The notes: a model not told the origin generated them from the sequence alone. A DNA stretch of 64,000 bases from Streptomyces sp. D2-8 (GCF_023184515.1 NZ_JAAHBP010000007.1:186001-250000); one strand, 5' to 3'. Positions 8,670-17,607 are shown, numbered from the stretch's first letter. Program-made: numbers and translations.

Positions 8670-10409
8670 GTGACCAGTACCGCGTCCTCCACGGACACCC
8701 GGCAGGGCCAGGCGCCGCTCGACCAGCGGCCGTCCTGGCAGCAGCGGCTGCGCCGCTTCGGCTACCAGGGGCAGCCCAGAAGCGACGTCCGTGACCGCCT
8801 GGTGCCGCCGTACACCGAGCCCGGCCCGCGCCTGTGGGCGGCGCTCGGCATCCCGTACACGCTCTCGGGGCGGCTGGTGCGCTGGTCGGGCTGGATCGGC
8901 CCGCTGCTCGTCACGCTGCTGGCGGGTGTGCTGCGGTTCTGGAACCTGGGCAGCCCCAGGGCGGTGATATTCGACGAGACGTACTACGCGAAGGACGCGT
9001 GGGCGCTGGTCCACCGCGGGTTCGAACTCAACTGGGACAAGAACGCCAACGACCTGGTCCTGTCGTCGGGCGGGAACGTCACGCTCCCGACGGACGCGGC
9101 GTACGTGGTGCATCCGCCGGTCGGCAAGTTCATGATCGGGCTCGGCGAGCTGATGTTCGGGTTCGACCCCTTCGGCTGGCGGTTCATGACGGCGCTGCTC
9201 GGCACGCTGTCCGTACTGCTGCTGTGCCGCATCGGCCGCCGCCTGTTCCGCTCCACCTTCCTGGGGTGTCTCGCGGGCGCGCTGATGGCGGTGGACGGTC
9301 TGCACTTCGTGATGAGCCGCACGGCGCTGCTCGACGGCGTGCTGATGTTCTTCGTGCTGGCCGCGTTCGGCTGTCTGCTCGTCGACCGGGACAAGGCCCG
9401 CGAGAAACTCGCCGCCGCGCTGCCGCTGGACGACGACGGCCGGGCCCGGCCCGACCGGCACACGGCCGAGACGGCCCGCCTGGGATGGCGCCCCTGGCGC
9501 TGGGCGGCGGGCCTGATGCTGGGCCTGGCCATCGGCACGAAGTGGAACGGCCTCTACATCCTGGCCGCGTTCTGCCTGATGGCGGTGTTGTGGGACGTCG
9601 GCTCGCGCAGGGTCGCAGGCGCCCGGCACCCGTACTCGGCGGTCCTCAAGCGCGACACGGGTCTGGCGTTCGCCGCCACGGTCCCGGTCGCCCTGGTCAC
9701 CTACGTCCTGTCCTGGACCGGCTGGATCCTCTCCGCGACGAACGGCTCCGGCGGCTACTTCCGCAACTGGGCCGCGACCAGCGGCAAGGGCGGCAGTTGG
9801 ACGTTCCTGCCCGACTGGCTGCGCAGCCTGTGGCACTACGAGCACCAGGTGTACGAGTTCCACGTCGGGCTGTCCTCGCCGCACACGTACCAGTCCAACC
9901 CGTGGAGCTGGCTCGTCCTCGGCCGCCCGGTGTCGTACTTCTACGAGTCCCCGGCACCCGGCAAGGACGGCTGCCCCGCCGACGCCGGCGAGAAGTGCGC
10001 CCGCGAGGTCCTCGCCCTCGGCACGCCGCTGCTGTGGTGGGTCGCCTGCTTCGCGGTCCTCTACGTGCTGTGGCGCTGGTTCTTCCGCCGTGACTGGCGG
10101 GCGGGCGCCATCGTCTGCGCCATCGCGGCCGGCTACCTGCCCTGGTTCATGTACCAGGAGCGCACGATCTTCTTCTTCTACGCCGTCGTGTTCCTGCCGT
10201 TCCTGTGCCTGGCGGTGGCGATGCTCCTCGGCGCGATCATCGGACCACCCCGCTCCACCGACACCCGCCGGGTCGCGGGCGCCACAGCCGCCGGCGTCCT
10301 GGTCCTCCTGATCACCTGGAACTTCATCTACTTCTGGCCCCTGTACACGGGGCAGGCGATCCCGATCGACGACTGGCGGTCGCGGATGTGGCTGGACACG
10401 TGGGTCTGA
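8670..10409 (+). CDS. pmt: Dolichyl-phosphate-mannose-type protein O-mannosyltransferase
   Basis: Integral membrane GT39 enzyme that moves mannose from polyprenyl-phosphate-mannose to secreted proteins. In S. coelicolor Pmt is known to be needed for phage phiC31 infection. 579 aa from the GTG at 8670, with about ten membrane segments. The first luminal loop has the catalytic Asp-Glu in VIFDETYYAKDAW, followed by VHPPVGKFMIG and, later, the GTKWNGLY loop. Upstream the frame stays open, but the cytoplasmic start VTSTASSTD and the promoter position argue for this codon. There is no clear ribosome-binding site. It is divergent to rsmI. Confidence 0.94.
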   Translation: MTSTASSTDTRQGQAPLDQRPSWQQRLRRFGYQGQPRSDVRDRLVPPYTEPGPRLWAALGIPYTLSGRLVRWSGWIGPLLVTLLAGVLRFWNLGSPRAVIFDETYYAKDAWALVHRGFELNWDKNANDLVLSSGGNVTLPTDAAYVVHPPVGKFMIGLGELMFGFDPFGWRFMTALLGTLSVLLLCRIGRRLFRSTFLGCLAGALMAVDGLHFVMSRTALLDGVLMFFVLAAFGCLLVDRDKAREKLAAALPLDDDGRARPDRHTAETARLGWRPWRWAAGLMLGLAIGTKWNGLYILAAFCLMAVLWDVGSRRVAGARHPYSAVLKRDTGLAFAATVPVALVTYVLSWTGWILSATNGSGGYFRNWAATSGKGGSWTFLPDWLRSLWHYEHQVYEFHVGLSSPHTYQSNPWSWLVLGRPVSYFYESPAPGKDGCPADAGEKCAREVLALGTPLLWWVACFAVLYVLWRWFFRRDWRAGAIVCAIAAGYLPWFMYQERTIFFFYAVVFLPFLCLAVAMLLGAIIGPPRSTDTRRVAGATAAGVLVLLITWNFIYFWPLYTGQAIPIDDWRSRMWLDTWV

Positions 10410-10440
10410 TCTACATTCGGTCACAAATCGAAACTCCCTG

Positions 10441-10477
10441 CCCGGCAGTAACCGCTTCCACATAGAGTGCTGCCGGG
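10441..10477 (+). terminator. Hairpin after pmt
   Basis: CCCGGCAG (10441-10448) pairs with CTGCCGGG (10470-10477) around a 21-base loop, about 30 bp past the pmt stop. A 12-bp perfect palindrome, TGAACGCGTTCA, follows at 10489-10500 ahead of the next gene and may be a regulator site. Confidence 0.4.
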
Positions 10478-10541
10478 ATCGGGCTTTCTGAACGCGTTCA
10501 AAGGAGCGCGTGGGGGGGCTCAACGGGGAGGGGACCGCCCA

Positions 10542-12176
10542 ATGGGCAAGGGGGTCAAAGCCGCCGTCATAGGCGGGGTGTTCACGGTGATGGTGGGTGG
10601 GGCCGGGTACGGGACCTACAACGTCGTGAGCGCGCTGAGCGGGGACGGGGGCGGCACGAGCGGGGTCGCCGGGGAGGAGCGGACGGGGCCGCCCGGCAAG
10701 GACGAGGTCAAGGAGACCACCGCCAAGTTCTTCGCGGCCTGGGAGAAGGGCGCGACCGCTTCCGCGGCCTCGCACACCAACAACGACGCGGCCGCGGAGC
10801 AGCTGCTCACCGCCTTCAGCGACGACGCGCACATCACCGACGTGAAGATCACGCCGGGCACGGCCCAGGGCACCACCGTGCCGTACACGGTGAAGGCCAA
10901 GGTGGCCTACGACGGGAAGTCCAAGCCGCTGAGCTACCGGAGCAAGCTGAAGGTCGTGCGCGGGCTGACCACCGGGCGGGCGCTGGTCGACTGGCAGCCG
11001 TCCGTCGTGCACCCCGAGCTGAAGAAGGACGACACCCTCGTCACCGAGCAGTCGGCCACCCCGCCCGTCGAGGCCGTGGGCCGCGACGGCTCCGAGCTGA
11101 CGAAGGAGAAGTACCCCTCCCTCGGCCCGGTCCTGGACGCCCTGCGCGACAAGTACGGCGAGAAGGCCGGCGGCACCCCCGGCATCGAACTGGTCGTCCG
11201 GCACGACGGCAACGGCGCTCCCGACACCCCGCTGCTCACCCTCGCCGAGGGCAAGCCGGGCAAGCTCACCACCACGATCAGCCCGAGCGCGCAAGTGGCG
11301 GCCGAGAAGGCGGTCAAGCGGTTCGCCCAGTCTTCGGTGGTGGCGGTCAAGCCGAGCACCGGCGAGGTGCTGGCCGTGGCCAACCACCGCACGGACGGCT
11401 TCAACGCGGCCTTCGAGGGGCAGGCGGCACCCGGCTCCACGATGAAGATCATCACCGCCGCGATGCTCATCGACAACGGCGTGACCTCGATGAACGGCCC
11501 GGCACCGTGCCCCGACACCGCCGTGTGGCAGAGCCAGACGTTCAAGAATCTGACCGGCATGAAGCCCGACGAGAGCGCGACGCTCGCCAACAGCTTCATG
11601 CGGTCCTGCAACACCGCCTTCATCAAGCTCATCGACGAGAAGCCGCTCACCGACGCCTCGCTGACCCAGGAGGCCGAACAGCGCTTCGGGCTGGGGCAGG
11701 ACAACTGGAAGACCGGCACCGTCTCCTTCGACGGCCGTGTCCCCGCGGTCGACGGGCCGGACCGGGCGGCGGGCGCCATCGGGCAGGGCCAGGTCCAGAT
11801 GAGCCCGCTGAACATGGCCTCGGTCACCGCGACCGCCATCACCGGCGCCTTCCGCCAGCCCTACCTGGTCTCGCCGAAGCTCGACGGCCGGGAGCTGGCC
11901 CGGGCCGAGGGGCTGCGGGCGAGCACCGCCACCCAGCTCAAGCAGATGATGCGGCTCACCGCCACGCAGGGCACGGCCGAGGAGGCCATGCGCGGGCTCG
12001 GCGGCGACATCGGCGCCAAGACCGGCTCCGCCGAGGTCGACGGCAACGCCAAGTCCAACAGCTGGTTCACCGGGTTCCGGAACGACATCGCCGCGGCGGC
12101 CATGACCGAGGAGGGCGGACACGGCGGCGACGCGGCCGGGCCGATTGTCGCAGCCGTGCTACGAACGGGTGGCTGA
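10542..12176 (+). CDS. Class B penicillin-binding protein with MecA_N domain (first of a tandem pair)
   Basis: D,D-transpeptidase that cross-links peptidoglycan outside the membrane. 544 aa from ATG 10542. One N-terminal membrane anchor (AAVIGGVFTVMVGGAGYGTY), then an NTF2-like MecA_N domain (about 50-160), a dimerisation region, and the transpeptidase domain with SxxK in PGSTMKII, SxN in MRSCNTAFI and KTG in GAKTGSAEV. MecA_N domains occur in low-affinity PBPs, so beta-lactam tolerance is possible but not shown. The next gene encodes a close paralogue in the same order of domains; 96 bp separate them. Confidence 0.92.
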   Translation: MGKGVKAAVIGGVFTVMVGGAGYGTYNVVSALSGDGGGTSGVAGEERTGPPGKDEVKETTAKFFAAWEKGATASAASHTNNDAAAEQLLTAFSDDAHITDVKITPGTAQGTTVPYTVKAKVAYDGKSKPLSYRSKLKVVRGLTTGRALVDWQPSVVHPELKKDDTLVTEQSATPPVEAVGRDGSELTKEKYPSLGPVLDALRDKYGEKAGGTPGIELVVRHDGNGAPDTPLLTLAEGKPGKLTTTISPSAQVAAEKAVKRFAQSSVVAVKPSTGEVLAVANHRTDGFNAAFEGQAAPGSTMKIITAAMLIDNGVTSMNGPAPCPDTAVWQSQTFKNLTGMKPDESATLANSFMRSCNTAFIKLIDEKPLTDASLTQEAEQRFGLGQDNWKTGTVSFDGRVPAVDGPDRAAGAIGQGQVQMSPLNMASVTATAITGAFRQPYLVSPKLDGRELARAEGLRASTATQLKQMMRLTATQGTAEEAMRGLGGDIGAKTGSAEVDGNAKSNSWFTGFRNDIAAAAMTEEGGHGGDAAGPIVAAVLRTGG

Positions 12177-12272
12177 TCTCACCTCCGTGGGACGGGACTC
12201 TAGGGTGGTGGCCGTCGTTGGGACAGCTGAGGGCAACGGGGACCCTGGGGATTCGCGGAGGAACGAACAGCA

Positions 12273-13940
12273 GTGGGCAACAGAAGGCGCGTCGCCGAGC
12301 GACGGAAGACGAGACCCGCCGTGATCGGCGGGGTGATCGCCGTGGTCGTCGTGGGCGCCGGGGCCGGTGCCTACGCGCTGTACGGCGGTGGCGCCGCCGA
12401 CGACGACGGGACGCGGGCGTCGGACCAGAAGGCCGAGGTGAAGACCGGCCCGCTGTCCCCGGCCGAGGTCACCACCACCGCCCGCGCCTTCCTCACCGCC
12501 TGGCAGTCCGGAAAGGTCCCGCAGGCCGCCGCGGCCACCGACGACGCCTCCGCGGCCCAGCGGCTGCTCACCGGCTACACCAAGGACGCCCACATCAAGG
12601 GCGTCACCCTCACCCCGGGCAAGCCCACCGGTGACAAGGTGCCGTTCTCCGTCAAGGGCACGGTGTCCTACAAGGGCACCGACAAGCCGCTGACGTACGC
12701 CGGCGCACTGACCGTCGTGCGGCGCGCCGCCGACGGAAAGCCGCTGGTCGACTGGGACGCGGCGGTCGTCCACCCGGACCTGAAGGACGGCGACACGCTG
12801 GTCACCGGCGCGGCCGGCACGCCCCCGGTCAAGGCCCTCGACCGGGACGGCGGCGAACTGACCAAGGACAAGTACGCCTCGATCGGCCCGATCCTGGACG
12901 GACTGCGCGAGAAGTACGGCAAGGTGGCCGGCGGCAAGGCCGGCATCGAGCTCCGGGTCGTGCGCGGCAAGGCGGCCAAGGCCAAGAACCTCTCCGACAA
13001 GACCCTGCTGGAGCTGAGCGAGGGCACACCAGGCACGGTGAAGACCACGCTGGACCCGGCCCTGCAGGCGGCGGCCGAGCAGCAGGTCGCGAAGAAGGCC
13101 AGGTCGTCGGTGGCCGTGGTGCGGGCGTCGACCGGCGAGATCCTGGCCGCCGCCAACGCCTCCCCCGGCTTCAACACCGCCTTCCAGGGCTCCCTGGCCC
13201 CCGGCTCCACGATGAAGGTCATCACCTCCTCGCTGCTGCTCGAGAAGGGCCTGGCCTCGGCGGACAAGAAGCACCCCTGCCCGAGGTACTTCACGTACGG
13301 CCACTGGAAGTTCCAGAACCTCGACAAGTTCGAGATCAAGAACGGCACCTTCAAGGCCAGCTTCGCCCGCTCCTGCAACACGGCCTTCATCAGCCAGGCC
13401 CCGAAGCTGAAGAACGACGACCTGACCAAGGAGGCCCAGCAGGTCTACGGCCTGGGGCTGAACAACTGGGCGATCGGTGTGCCGTCCTTCGACGGGGCGG
13501 TGCCGGTGCAGTCGGCGGCCCAGATGGGCGCCTCGCTGATCGGGCAGGGCGGGGTCCGCATGAACCCGCTGAACATGGCGTCGGTGTCGGCGACGATCAA
13601 GTCCGGTACCTTCCGCCAGCCGTACCTGGTCTCCCCGGACGTGGACGGACGCAAGCTGGCGAAGGCCTCGCGCACGATGCCGGCGAGCACCCAGTCCCAG
13701 CTGCGTGAGCTGATGTCGTACACGGCCGCGTACGGCACGGCCGCGGAGGCGATGGCCGGGGTCGGCGGCGATGTCGGTGCGAAGACCGGGTCCGCCGAGG
13801 TCGACGGGCAGAAGAAGCCGAACGGCTGGTTCACGGCCTACCGGGGCGACCTGGCCGCCGCGGGCGTGGTCCAGCAGGGCGGGCACGGCGGTTCGACGGC
13901 CGGTCCGATCGTGGCGGCGCTGCTGAAGGCAGGCGGCTGA
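12273..13940 (+). CDS. Class B penicillin-binding protein with MecA_N domain (second of a tandem pair)
   Basis: Paralogue of the preceding PBP; 555 aa from GTG 12273, which has GGAGGAACG 9-10 bp ahead. Membrane anchor AVIGGVIAVVVVGAGAGAYALYG, MecA_N-like domain, then transpeptidase motifs PGSTMKVI (catalytic Ser), RSCNTAFI and GAKTGSAEVDG. Compared with its neighbour it lacks the NSW before FTGF and has KKPNGWFTAYRGD instead. The shared phrases RQPYLVSP, MNPLNMASV and HGG..AGPIVAALL show a gene duplication. Both probably act at the septum or spore wall, since ssgE lies next to them; that role is inference. Confidence 0.92.
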   Translation: MGNRRRVAERRKTRPAVIGGVIAVVVVGAGAGAYALYGGGAADDDGTRASDQKAEVKTGPLSPAEVTTTARAFLTAWQSGKVPQAAAATDDASAAQRLLTGYTKDAHIKGVTLTPGKPTGDKVPFSVKGTVSYKGTDKPLTYAGALTVVRRAADGKPLVDWDAAVVHPDLKDGDTLVTGAAGTPPVKALDRDGGELTKDKYASIGPILDGLREKYGKVAGGKAGIELRVVRGKAAKAKNLSDKTLLELSEGTPGTVKTTLDPALQAAAEQQVAKKARSSVAVVRASTGEILAAANASPGFNTAFQGSLAPGSTMKVITSSLLLEKGLASADKKHPCPRYFTYGHWKFQNLDKFEIKNGTFKASFARSCNTAFISQAPKLKNDDLTKEAQQVYGLGLNNWAIGVPSFDGAVPVQSAAQMGASLIGQGGVRMNPLNMASVSATIKSGTFRQPYLVSPDVDGRKLAKASRTMPASTQSQLRELMSYTAAYGTAAEAMAGVGGDVGAKTGSAEVDGQKKPNGWFTAYRGDLAAAGVVQQGGHGGSTAGPIVAALLKAGG

Positions 13941-13949
13941 CCTACCGGT

Positions 13950-14315
13950 TCAGTGCGTCACGGGTTCCGCGGCGGCCATGTACGTCCGCCGCAGGAACCG
14001 CAGCAGCGCCTGCCGCTCGAACTGCACCACCGACACCCCGTGCGCGGAGTGGAACTCCACCACGACCTGCACCCGGCCGCACGGCCACACCCGCACCTCG
14101 TCGCTCCCCACGGGGGCCCGCAGCCCCTCCTCCAGGAGCTCGCGGCGGAAGGTCCATTCGCGTCCCCCGGCGCCGGGCAGCACCATGCGTACCGACCGGG
14201 GATCGCGGTCGGGGTCGTAGCGCAGGGTGACCGGAACCGCCTCCAGCTCGTCGACGAGCGGGACGGCCGCGTCCGAGACGATGTGGGCTCGCGCGTATTG
14301 CTCGACTACGGACAT
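13950..14315 (-). CDS. ssgE: SsgA-like sporulation protein SsgE
   Basis: Member of the SALP family found only in sporulating actinobacteria; SsgE of S. coelicolor is linked to spore separation and autolysis. 121 aa, the usual size, soluble. Family features: VPLVDELEAVPVTLRYDPDRDPRSV, then RREWTF-like REWTFRRELLEEGL, the VRVWPC motif and the C-terminal ALLRFLRRTY. The assignment to SsgE rather than other SALPs rests on gene context as I remember it (next to two PBP genes). ATG at 14313-14315. It is convergent with the second PBP gene, with a 9-bp gap. Confidence 0.88.
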   Translation of the reverse strand: MSVVEQYARAHIVSDAAVPLVDELEAVPVTLRYDPDRDPRSVRMVLPGAGGREWTFRRELLEEGLRAPVGSDEVRVWPCGRVQVVVEFHSAHGVSVVQFERQALLRFLRRTYMAAAEPVTH

Positions 14316-14447
14316 CGGACGGCCCCTTCACCGTGCGTGATCCGAGTGGAAACCGTGCGTCCACTCCCTCTCCAATGTCGCATATTTTCCGGATCGCGCC
14401 CGTGGAGCCGGATATATCGCGGGTGAGATAAAACGAACCTCACGCTC

Positions 14448-14464
14448 TTGCAAATCGTTCGCAT
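14448..14464 (+). promoter_or_regulatory. Fur-family operator-like box before the Co/Ni importer
   Basis: TTGCAA-ATCGT-TCGCAT (14448-14464) matches 10 of 12 defined positions of the Nur (nickel) box TTGCAA-N5-TTGCAA of Streptomyces. It also matches a Zur-type 15-mer at about 11 positions. It ends 19 bp before the cbiM start, where a repressor would block transcription. No cobalamin riboswitch is seen in the 168 bp between ssgE and cbiM. Confidence 0.5.
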
Positions 14465-14483
14465 CAAGCCACATCATCGAACG

Positions 14484-15575
14484 GTGCATGTACCTGACGG
14501 ATTCATCAACGCGCCCACCTCCGCCGCCACCGGTGTGATCGCTGCGGGCGCCGTCGCCGTGAGCCTGCGCGGTGCACGCCGCGAACTCGACGAGCGCACG
14601 GCGCCGCTGGCCGGCCTCGTCGCGGCGTTCATCTTCGCGGTGCAGATGCTGAACTTCCCCGTCGCGGCGGGGACCAGCGGCCATCTGCTCGGCGGTGCGC
14701 TGGCGGCGATCCTCGTCGGCCCCTACACCGGGGTCCTGTGCGTCTCCGTCGTCCTGCTGATGCAGGGCATCCTCTTCGCGGACGGCGGTCTGACCGCGCT
14801 CGGCGTGAACATCACCAACATGGCGATCGTCACGACGGTCGTCGCCTACGCCCTCTTCCGCGGCCTGGTGAAGGTGCTGCCCCGCACCCGCCGGTCGGTC
14901 ACCGCGGCCTCCTTCGTCGCGGCCCTGGTCTCCGTCCCGGCCGCCGCGCTGGCCTTCACGCTGATGTACGCGATCGGCGGTACCACCGACGTCTCGATCG
15001 GCAAGGTCGCCACCGCCATGATCGGCGTGCACGTCCTGATCGGCATCGGCGAGGCCACGATCACCGCACTGACCGTCGGCTCGGTCATCGCCGTGCGCCC
15101 GGACCTGGTGTACGGGGCGCGCGGTCTGACGCAGAAGCTCAAGCTGCGGGTGAACGGCGAGCTGGTCGACGCGCCCGGCGCCGAGCCCGCGCCGGTGGCC
15201 GCCCGGACCTCGCACCGCAAGGTATGGGCCGCGGGCCTGGTCGCGTCCCTCGTGCTGGCCGGGTTCGTCAGCTTCTACGCCTCCGCGAACCCCGACGGTC
15301 TGGAGAAGGTCGCCGCCGACCACGGCATCGACAAGCAGGCCGAGGAGCACGCGGTGGCCGACTCCCCGCTCGCCGACTACGGCGTCGAGGACGTCGACGA
15401 CGCCCGCCTGTCCGGGGGGCTGGCGGGCGTCATCGGCGTGGGGGTCACGGTCGTCGCGGGCACCGGCGTGTTCTGGGCCGTGCGCCGCCGCCGTACCGAC
15501 GCCTCCCCGTCGAACACGTCGGAGACGCCGGACGCGGCGGACGCGCCGGACTCGACGAGCCCCACGAGCGTCTGA
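14484..15575 (+). CDS. cbiM: ECF transporter substrate-binding component CbiM/NikM with fused PDGLE domain
   Basis: Membrane S-component that binds Co2+ or Ni2+ for an energy-coupling-factor importer. 363 aa from GTG 14484: the mature N-terminus must be M-H-V-P-D-G-F because Met1 and His2 are metal ligands in this family. The third ligand lies in GTSGHLLGGALAAILVGPY. Residues 1-230 form CbiM; the tail adds two membrane helices around a PDGLEKVA motif, the PDGLE domain that replaces a separate CbiN/NikN. The stop is 1 bp before cbiQ. An earlier TTG would break the MHVPDGF rule. Cobalt versus nickel is undecided; the Fur-family-like box favours nickel. Confidence 0.92.
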   Translation: MHVPDGFINAPTSAATGVIAAGAVAVSLRGARRELDERTAPLAGLVAAFIFAVQMLNFPVAAGTSGHLLGGALAAILVGPYTGVLCVSVVLLMQGILFADGGLTALGVNITNMAIVTTVVAYALFRGLVKVLPRTRRSVTAASFVAALVSVPAAALAFTLMYAIGGTTDVSIGKVATAMIGVHVLIGIGEATITALTVGSVIAVRPDLVYGARGLTQKLKLRVNGELVDAPGAEPAPVAARTSHRKVWAAGLVASLVLAGFVSFYASANPDGLEKVAADHGIDKQAEEHAVADSPLADYGVEDVDDARLSGGLAGVIGVGVTVVAGTGVFWAVRRRRTDASPSNTSETPDAADAPDSTSPTSV

Positions 15576-15576
15576 C

Positions 15577-16338
15577 ATGGGAGCGGGGCACGCGCACAAG
15601 CTGTACCGGCACGGGCACTCGCCCGTGCACGGCCTGCCGCCGCACACCAAACTCGCCGCCGTGTTCGCCTTCGTGGTGGTCGTGGTGTCGACGCCGCGGG
15701 AGGCCATGTGGGCGTTCGGGCTGTACGCCGTGCTGCTCGGGGCCGTCGCGGCCGTCGCGCGCGTGCCCGCGGCCTTCCTGCTCAGGCGGCTGCTGATCGA
15801 GGTGCCGTTCGTCGCGTTCGCGGTGCTCATGCCGTTCGTGGCGGAGGGCGAGCGGGTCGACGTCCTCGGCCTGTCCCTGAGCGTGAACGGCCTGTGGGGC
15901 GCCTGGAACGTGCTCGCCAAGGGCACGCTCGGTGTCGCGGCCTCGGTGCTGCTGGCCGCCACGACCGAGCTGCGCGAACTGCTCCTCGGCCTGCAGCGCC
16001 TCAAACTCCCGCCGCTCCTCGTGCAGATCGCGTCCTTCATGATCCGCTACGGCGATGTCATCACGGACGAGATGCGGCGCATGCGGATCGCCCGGGAGTC
16101 ACGCGGCTTCGAGGCCAGTGGCGTCAAGCACTGGGGCGTGCTCGCCAAGTCGGCCGGCGCGCTGTTCATCCGCTCCTACGAGCGCGGCGAGCGTGTGCAC
16201 CTGGCCATGGTCAGCCGCGGCTACGCCGGATCCATGCCCGTCATCGACGAGGTGACCGCGTCCCGGGCGCAGTGGTCGTACGCCCTCGCCCTCCCCTGCG
16301 CCGCTCTGCTCGTCTGTCTGCTGGGATGGTCCCTGTGA
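15577..16338 (+). CDS. cbiQ: ECF transporter transmembrane component CbiQ/NikQ
   Basis: EcfT-type membrane protein that couples the ATPase to CbiM. 253 aa with about five membrane helices. The two Ala-Arg-Gly-type coupling helices are seen as RIARESRGFEA and MVSRGYAGSMP, which dock into the ATPase groove. ATG 15577 follows the cbiM stop by 1 bp, and its own TGA overlaps the GTG of cbiO by 4 bp. The His-rich start GHAHKLYRHGHSPVHGLPPH is unusual and could bind metal. Confidence 0.93.
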   Translation: MGAGHAHKLYRHGHSPVHGLPPHTKLAAVFAFVVVVVSTPREAMWAFGLYAVLLGAVAAVARVPAAFLLRRLLIEVPFVAFAVLMPFVAEGERVDVLGLSLSVNGLWGAWNVLAKGTLGVAASVLLAATTELRELLLGLQRLKLPPLLVQIASFMIRYGDVITDEMRRMRIARESRGFEASGVKHWGVLAKSAGALFIRSYERGERVHLAMVSRGYAGSMPVIDEVTASRAQWSYALALPCAALLVCLLGWSL

Positions 16339-17093
16339 CACCTTCACTCGACGTGGCCGGACTGGCCTTCGCCTACCCCGACGGACACCAGGCCCTCTTC
16401 GGCGTCGACTTCTCGGTCGCCCGCGGCGAGCGGGTCGCGCTGCTCGGGCCGAACGGCGCCGGCAAGACGACCCTCGTGCTGCACCTGAACGGCATCCTGA
16501 CCGGCGGCGCCGGCACGGTGAAGGTCGCCGGGCTGCCCGTGGACAAGCGGAACATGGCCGAGGTGCGGCGCCGGGTCGGCATCGTCTTCCAGGACCCGGA
16601 CGACCAGTTGTTCATGCCGACGGTCCGGGAGGACGTGGCGTTCGGGCCCGCGGCGGCCGGGCTGAAGGGGCCGGAGCTGGAGGAGCGCGTGGACCGGGCG
16701 CTGGAGCGGGTCGGCATGGCGGAGTTCAAGGAGCGTCCGCCGCACCACCTCTCCTTCGGCCAGCGCCGCCGGGTGGCCGTCGCGACCGTGCTGGCGATGG
16801 AGCCGGAGATCCTCGTCCTGGACGAGCCCTCCTCCAACCTGGACCCCGCCTCCCGCCGCGAACTGGCGGACATCCTGCGCTCCCTGGACGTGACCGTGCT
16901 GATGGTCACGCACGACCTGCCCTACGCCCTGGAGCTGTGCCCGCGCTCCCTGATCCTCAGTGACGGGGTGATCGCAGCGGACGGGCCGACCGGCGAACTG
17001 CTCTCCGACGAGGAGCTGATGCGGGCCCACCGGCTGGAGCTGCCGTTCGGTTTCGATCCGCGTTCCGTCCCGGCAGCCGAGGCCCGTCCGTGA
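16335..17093 (+). CDS. cbiO: ECF transporter ATP-binding component CbiO/NikO
   Basis: Cytoplasmic ABC ATPase that powers the cobalt/nickel importer. 252 aa. Walker A GPNGAGKTTL near residue 39, Q-loop VFQDPDDQLF, signature HLSFGQRRRVAVA (a variant of LSGGQ, typical of EcfA), Walker B ILVLDEPSSNLD and H-loop VTHDLPYAL. GTG 16335 overlaps the cbiQ stop (GTGA); an ATG 9 bp earlier is an alternative. Last gene of the cbiMQO operon; ohrR follows after 10 bp. Confidence 0.94.
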   Translation: MTPSLDVAGLAFAYPDGHQALFGVDFSVARGERVALLGPNGAGKTTLVLHLNGILTGGAGTVKVAGLPVDKRNMAEVRRRVGIVFQDPDDQLFMPTVREDVAFGPAAAGLKGPELEERVDRALERVGMAEFKERPPHHLSFGQRRRVAVATVLAMEPEILVLDEPSSNLDPASRRELADILRSLDVTVLMVTHDLPYALELCPRSLILSDGVIAADGPTGELLSDEELMRAHRLELPFGFDPRSVPAAEARP

Positions 17094-17103
17094 CAATGGG
17101 CGC

Positions 17104-17565
17104 GTGACGAACGAGGAGAGCGACGGATCACTGCTGCTGGACGAGCAGTTGTGCTTCGCCCTGTACGCCGCCCAGCGCGCGGTGACGGCGGCGTACCGCC
17201 CGCTCCTCGACGAACTGGGCCTCACCTACCCCCAGTACCTGGTCCTGCTGGTCCTCTGGGAGCGCGGCGAGACCACCGTCAAGGAACTGGCCGCGGCCCT
17301 GCGCCTCGACTACGGCACGGTCTCGCCGCTGCTGAAGCGGCTGGAGGCGGCCGGTCTCGTACGGCGTGAGCGGTCGGCGCGGGACGAGCGGTCGGTGCTC
17401 GTGGCCGTGACGGGGCGCGGCGAGGAACTCCGGGAACGCGCGGGGCGGGTGCCCGGCGCGCTGCTCGGGGCGACCGGGCTCGACGCGGCGGAGGCCGTGC
17501 GGCTGCGTGCGGAGCTGTGGCGGCTGGCCGAGCGGGCGGAGTCGGCGGCGGACCGGGCCCGCTGA
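17104..17565 (+). CDS. ohrR: OhrR-type MarR family peroxide-sensing repressor
   Basis: Dimeric winged-helix repressor that senses organic hydroperoxides by cysteine oxidation. 153 aa. The diagnostic N-terminal motif LDEQLCFALYAAQRAVTAAYRPLL holds the reactive Cys near residue 17 and the partner tyrosines; the recognition part is LRLDYGTVSPLLKRLEAAGLVRRERS followed by the wing DERSVLVAVT. GTG 17104; a GACAAT box ends 6 bp before it, so the transcript may be leaderless. The ohr gene follows in the same direction, whereas the best-known Streptomyces ohrR is divergent to ohrA. Confidence 0.9.
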   Translation: MTNEESDGSLLLDEQLCFALYAAQRAVTAAYRPLLDELGLTYPQYLVLLVLWERGETTVKELAAALRLDYGTVSPLLKRLEAAGLVRRERSARDERSVLVAVTGRGEELRERAGRVPGALLGATGLDAAEAVRLRAELWRLAERAESAADRAR

Positions 17566-17607
17566 GGGTTACCCGCGGTTGCCACCCCCTGGTAACGACA
17601 AGGGGGT

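Noticed and set aside
8640-12122. 1160-codon minus-strand frame opposite pmt and the first PBP
   Set aside because: Antisense shadow of two well-supported genes; no domain and typical high-GC mirror composition.
14316-14483. Possible cobalamin riboswitch before cbiM
   Set aside because: The gap is only 168 bp and no B12-box-like sequence was seen.
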